From JBGPIT01 sp041485125 (GTDB lineage Bacteria > Desulfobacterota > Binatia > UTPRO1): DNA of 5,693 nucleotides. Position numbers and translations under genes: made by a program. Location of the stretch: positions 1 to 5,693 of the forward strand of contig JBGPIT010000331.1 of the NCBI GenBank assembly GCA_041485125.1, in the 5' to 3' direction. This document shows, piece by piece, positions 4,664 to 5,693 of the stretch. The notes under the pieces were generated by a model, which was not told the DNA's origin, ran no database searches, and saw only the letters and a program-made list of their open reading frames with translations. Position 1 is the first letter of the stretch. Each line of letters begins with the position of its first letter.

Positions 4664-5604
4664 GCACGATCGCCGTCGAGGCCGAGGCGCTGACCCGCGT
4701 TTTCGGCGATTTCGTCGCCGTCGACCACATCGATCTGCGGGTCGCCGCCGGCACCGTCTTCGGCTTTCTCGGCCCGAACGGCGCCGGCAAGTCGACGACG
4801 ATCAAGATGCTGTGCGGGATCTTGCGGCCGTCGAGTGGACACGCCGTGGTCGGCGGGTTCGACGTCGCGCGTGAGACCGAGCACGTGAAGAGCCGGATCG
4901 GCTACATGTCGCAGCGGTTTTCGCTGTACGAGGACCTCACGGTCACGGAGAACCTGCGCTTCTTCGCCGACGTCTACAGCGTGCGCGGCCCGCGCCGGGA
5001 GGAGCGCGTGGCCTGGGCGCTCGAGATGTCCGGTCTGCGCGGGCGCGGCGATACGCGGACGTCCGAGCTCGCCGGCGGCTGGCGCCAGCGCCTGGCGCTC
5101 GGGTGCGCCGTGCTGCACGAGCCGCCGATCCTCTTCCTCGACGAGCCGACCTCGGGCGTCGATCCAGCGTCGCGCCGCAGCTTCTGGGAGCTGATCGGCG
5201 AGCTGGCGTCGCGCGGCATCACCGTCTTCGTGACCACCCATTTCATGGACGAGGCCGAGCACTGCGACGAGCTGGCGCTGATCCACGGCGGCACGGTGGT
5301 CGCGTCCGGCACTCCGTCGGAGCTGAAACGCCGGCACGTCTCGAGCGCGCTCCTGGAGGTCGAGTGCGACGACCTCATGGCAGCCTACGAGACCCTGCGG
5401 GACGCGCCCGGCGTCGCGGGCGTCGCACTCTTCGGCAATACGCTGCACCTGACGGCGGAGGACGAGGCCGCCGCGCGTGCCAGCATCACGGCGCGCCTCG
5501 CGGCACGCGGCGTTGGCGTCCGCCGGGTCGAGCGCATCACACCGTCGCTCGAGGACGCGTTCGTCGCGATCATCGAGGCGCGCGCAGGCCCCCGCCATGC
5601 GTGA
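4660..5604 (+). CDS. ABC exporter ATPase, C-terminal-half type of YbhF
   Basis: A 314-residue ABC ATPase starting at ATG 4660, overlapping the previous stop by 4 bases. The open frame extends back to 3880, but that extension only shadows the first ATPase. Walker A is GPNGAGKS (38-45), the Q-loop is Q85 in IGYMSQRFSL, Walker B is ILFLDEP with E162, and the switch His194 is present in TTHFMDEAE. The signature is LAGGW (137-141), degenerate relative to LSGGQ. The C-terminal extension again ends in PSLEDAFVAIIEAR. With the first ATPase it mirrors the two halves of fused YbhF, including the second-half sequence GDFVAVDHI before Walker A. The pair should form a heterodimer with one consensus site (this Walker A plus the partner LSGGM). 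Its end overlaps the permease start by 8 bases. Confidence 0.94.
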   Translation: MSTIAVEAEALTRVFGDFVAVDHIDLRVAAGTVFGFLGPNGAGKSTTIKMLCGILRPSSGHAVVGGFDVARETEHVKSRIGYMSQRFSLYEDLTVTENLRFFADVYSVRGPRREERVAWALEMSGLRGRGDTRTSELAGGWRQRLALGCAVLHEPPILFLDEPTSGVDPASRRSFWELIGELASRGITVFVTTHFMDEAEHCDELALIHGGTVVASGTPSELKRRHVSSALLEVECDDLMAAYETLRDAPGVAGVALFGNTLHLTAEDEAAARASITARLAARGVGVRRVERITPSLEDAFVAIIEARAGPRHA

Positions 5605-5693
5605 ACGCCTCCGGCGCCGGCTGCGCACCATCCGCGCCATCATGCGCCGCGAGTTCATCGACGTCGTGCGCGACCGCCGTAGTCTCGTGCTCA
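5597..5693 (+). CDS. ABC-2 type permease, N-terminal fragment (YbhS/YbhR-like), cut by window edge
   Basis: The first 32 codons of a gene starting at ATG 5597, inside the end of the second ATPase gene. It reads MRERLRRRLRTIRAIMRREF, then IDVVRDRRSLVL. A basic amphipathic N-terminus followed by a (K/R)EF-x-x-(V/L)xRDRRSL segment is the usual cytoplasmic lead-in of ABC-2 export permeases before the first membrane helix, which would start just beyond the edge. The position after adaptor and ATPase genes fits YbhS or YbhR. ATG 5630 in frame is a weaker alternative start. Confidence 0.8.
   Translation, partial: MRERLRRRLRTIRAIMRREFIDVVRDRRSLVL

Noticed and set aside
4630..5658. Minus-strand open frame (342 codons) opposite the second ATPase
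   Set aside because: It is antisense to a gene with all ABC motifs and has no recognisable protein features.
1..5693. CRISPR array or novel defence operon
   Set aside because: There is no series of regularly spaced repeats, and every intact gene falls in a known family (toxin-antitoxin or ABC export).

Overview
The window is a high-GC stretch of bacterial chromosome with every intact gene on the + strand. No gene here identifies the taxon. The GC-rich codon use, the VapBC-type toxin-antitoxin pairs and a Ybh-type exporter operon fit an environmental Gram-negative bacterium (deltaproteobacterial or another uncultured high-GC lineage), but that is an inference.

Left part (1-1172): a two-gene toxin-antitoxin module. 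The first gene runs in from beyond the left edge and encodes a MerR-like helix-turn-helix protein with a C-terminal DUF433 domain (VapB45-like antitoxin). The second follows after 2 bases and encodes a PIN-like protein of the DUF5615/VapC45 type. Hairpins follow its stop.

Middle part (1173-1722): about 550 bases with no intact gene, which look like a recombination scar. From left to right it holds: a possible terminator; a 17-codon minus-strand remnant of an IS21-family IstB ATPase (Walker B region); a perfect 18-bp palindrome with the CRP-type TGTGA-N6-TCACA pattern; a 10-bp-period repeat/dyad; the 3' end of a tRNA or tmRNA (T-arm, acceptor 3' strand, discriminator A) without a matching 5' half; and an open, startless coding remnant ending at 1626. 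It ends in a vapBC promoter with overlapping dyads.

Right of the scar (1723-2378): a second, unrelated toxin-antitoxin pair, a classical vapBC with a GTGA start/stop overlap and all PIN acidic residues present.

Right part (2666-5693): the start of an exporter operon resembling ybhG-ybhF-ybhS-ybhR. It has a membrane-anchored HlyD-type adaptor, two separate ABC ATPases that correspond to the two halves of the fused YbhF protein, and the first 32 codons of an ABC-2 permease. The genes are 3 bases apart or overlap by 4 and 8 bases, so they are almost certainly co-translated. The two ATPases are asymmetric: the first has lost the switch histidine and the second has a degenerate signature motif. 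In the usual head-to-tail dimer this gives one consensus and one degenerate ATP site.

I see no clearly novel defence or metabolic system. The most interesting part is the scar between the two toxin-antitoxin modules.
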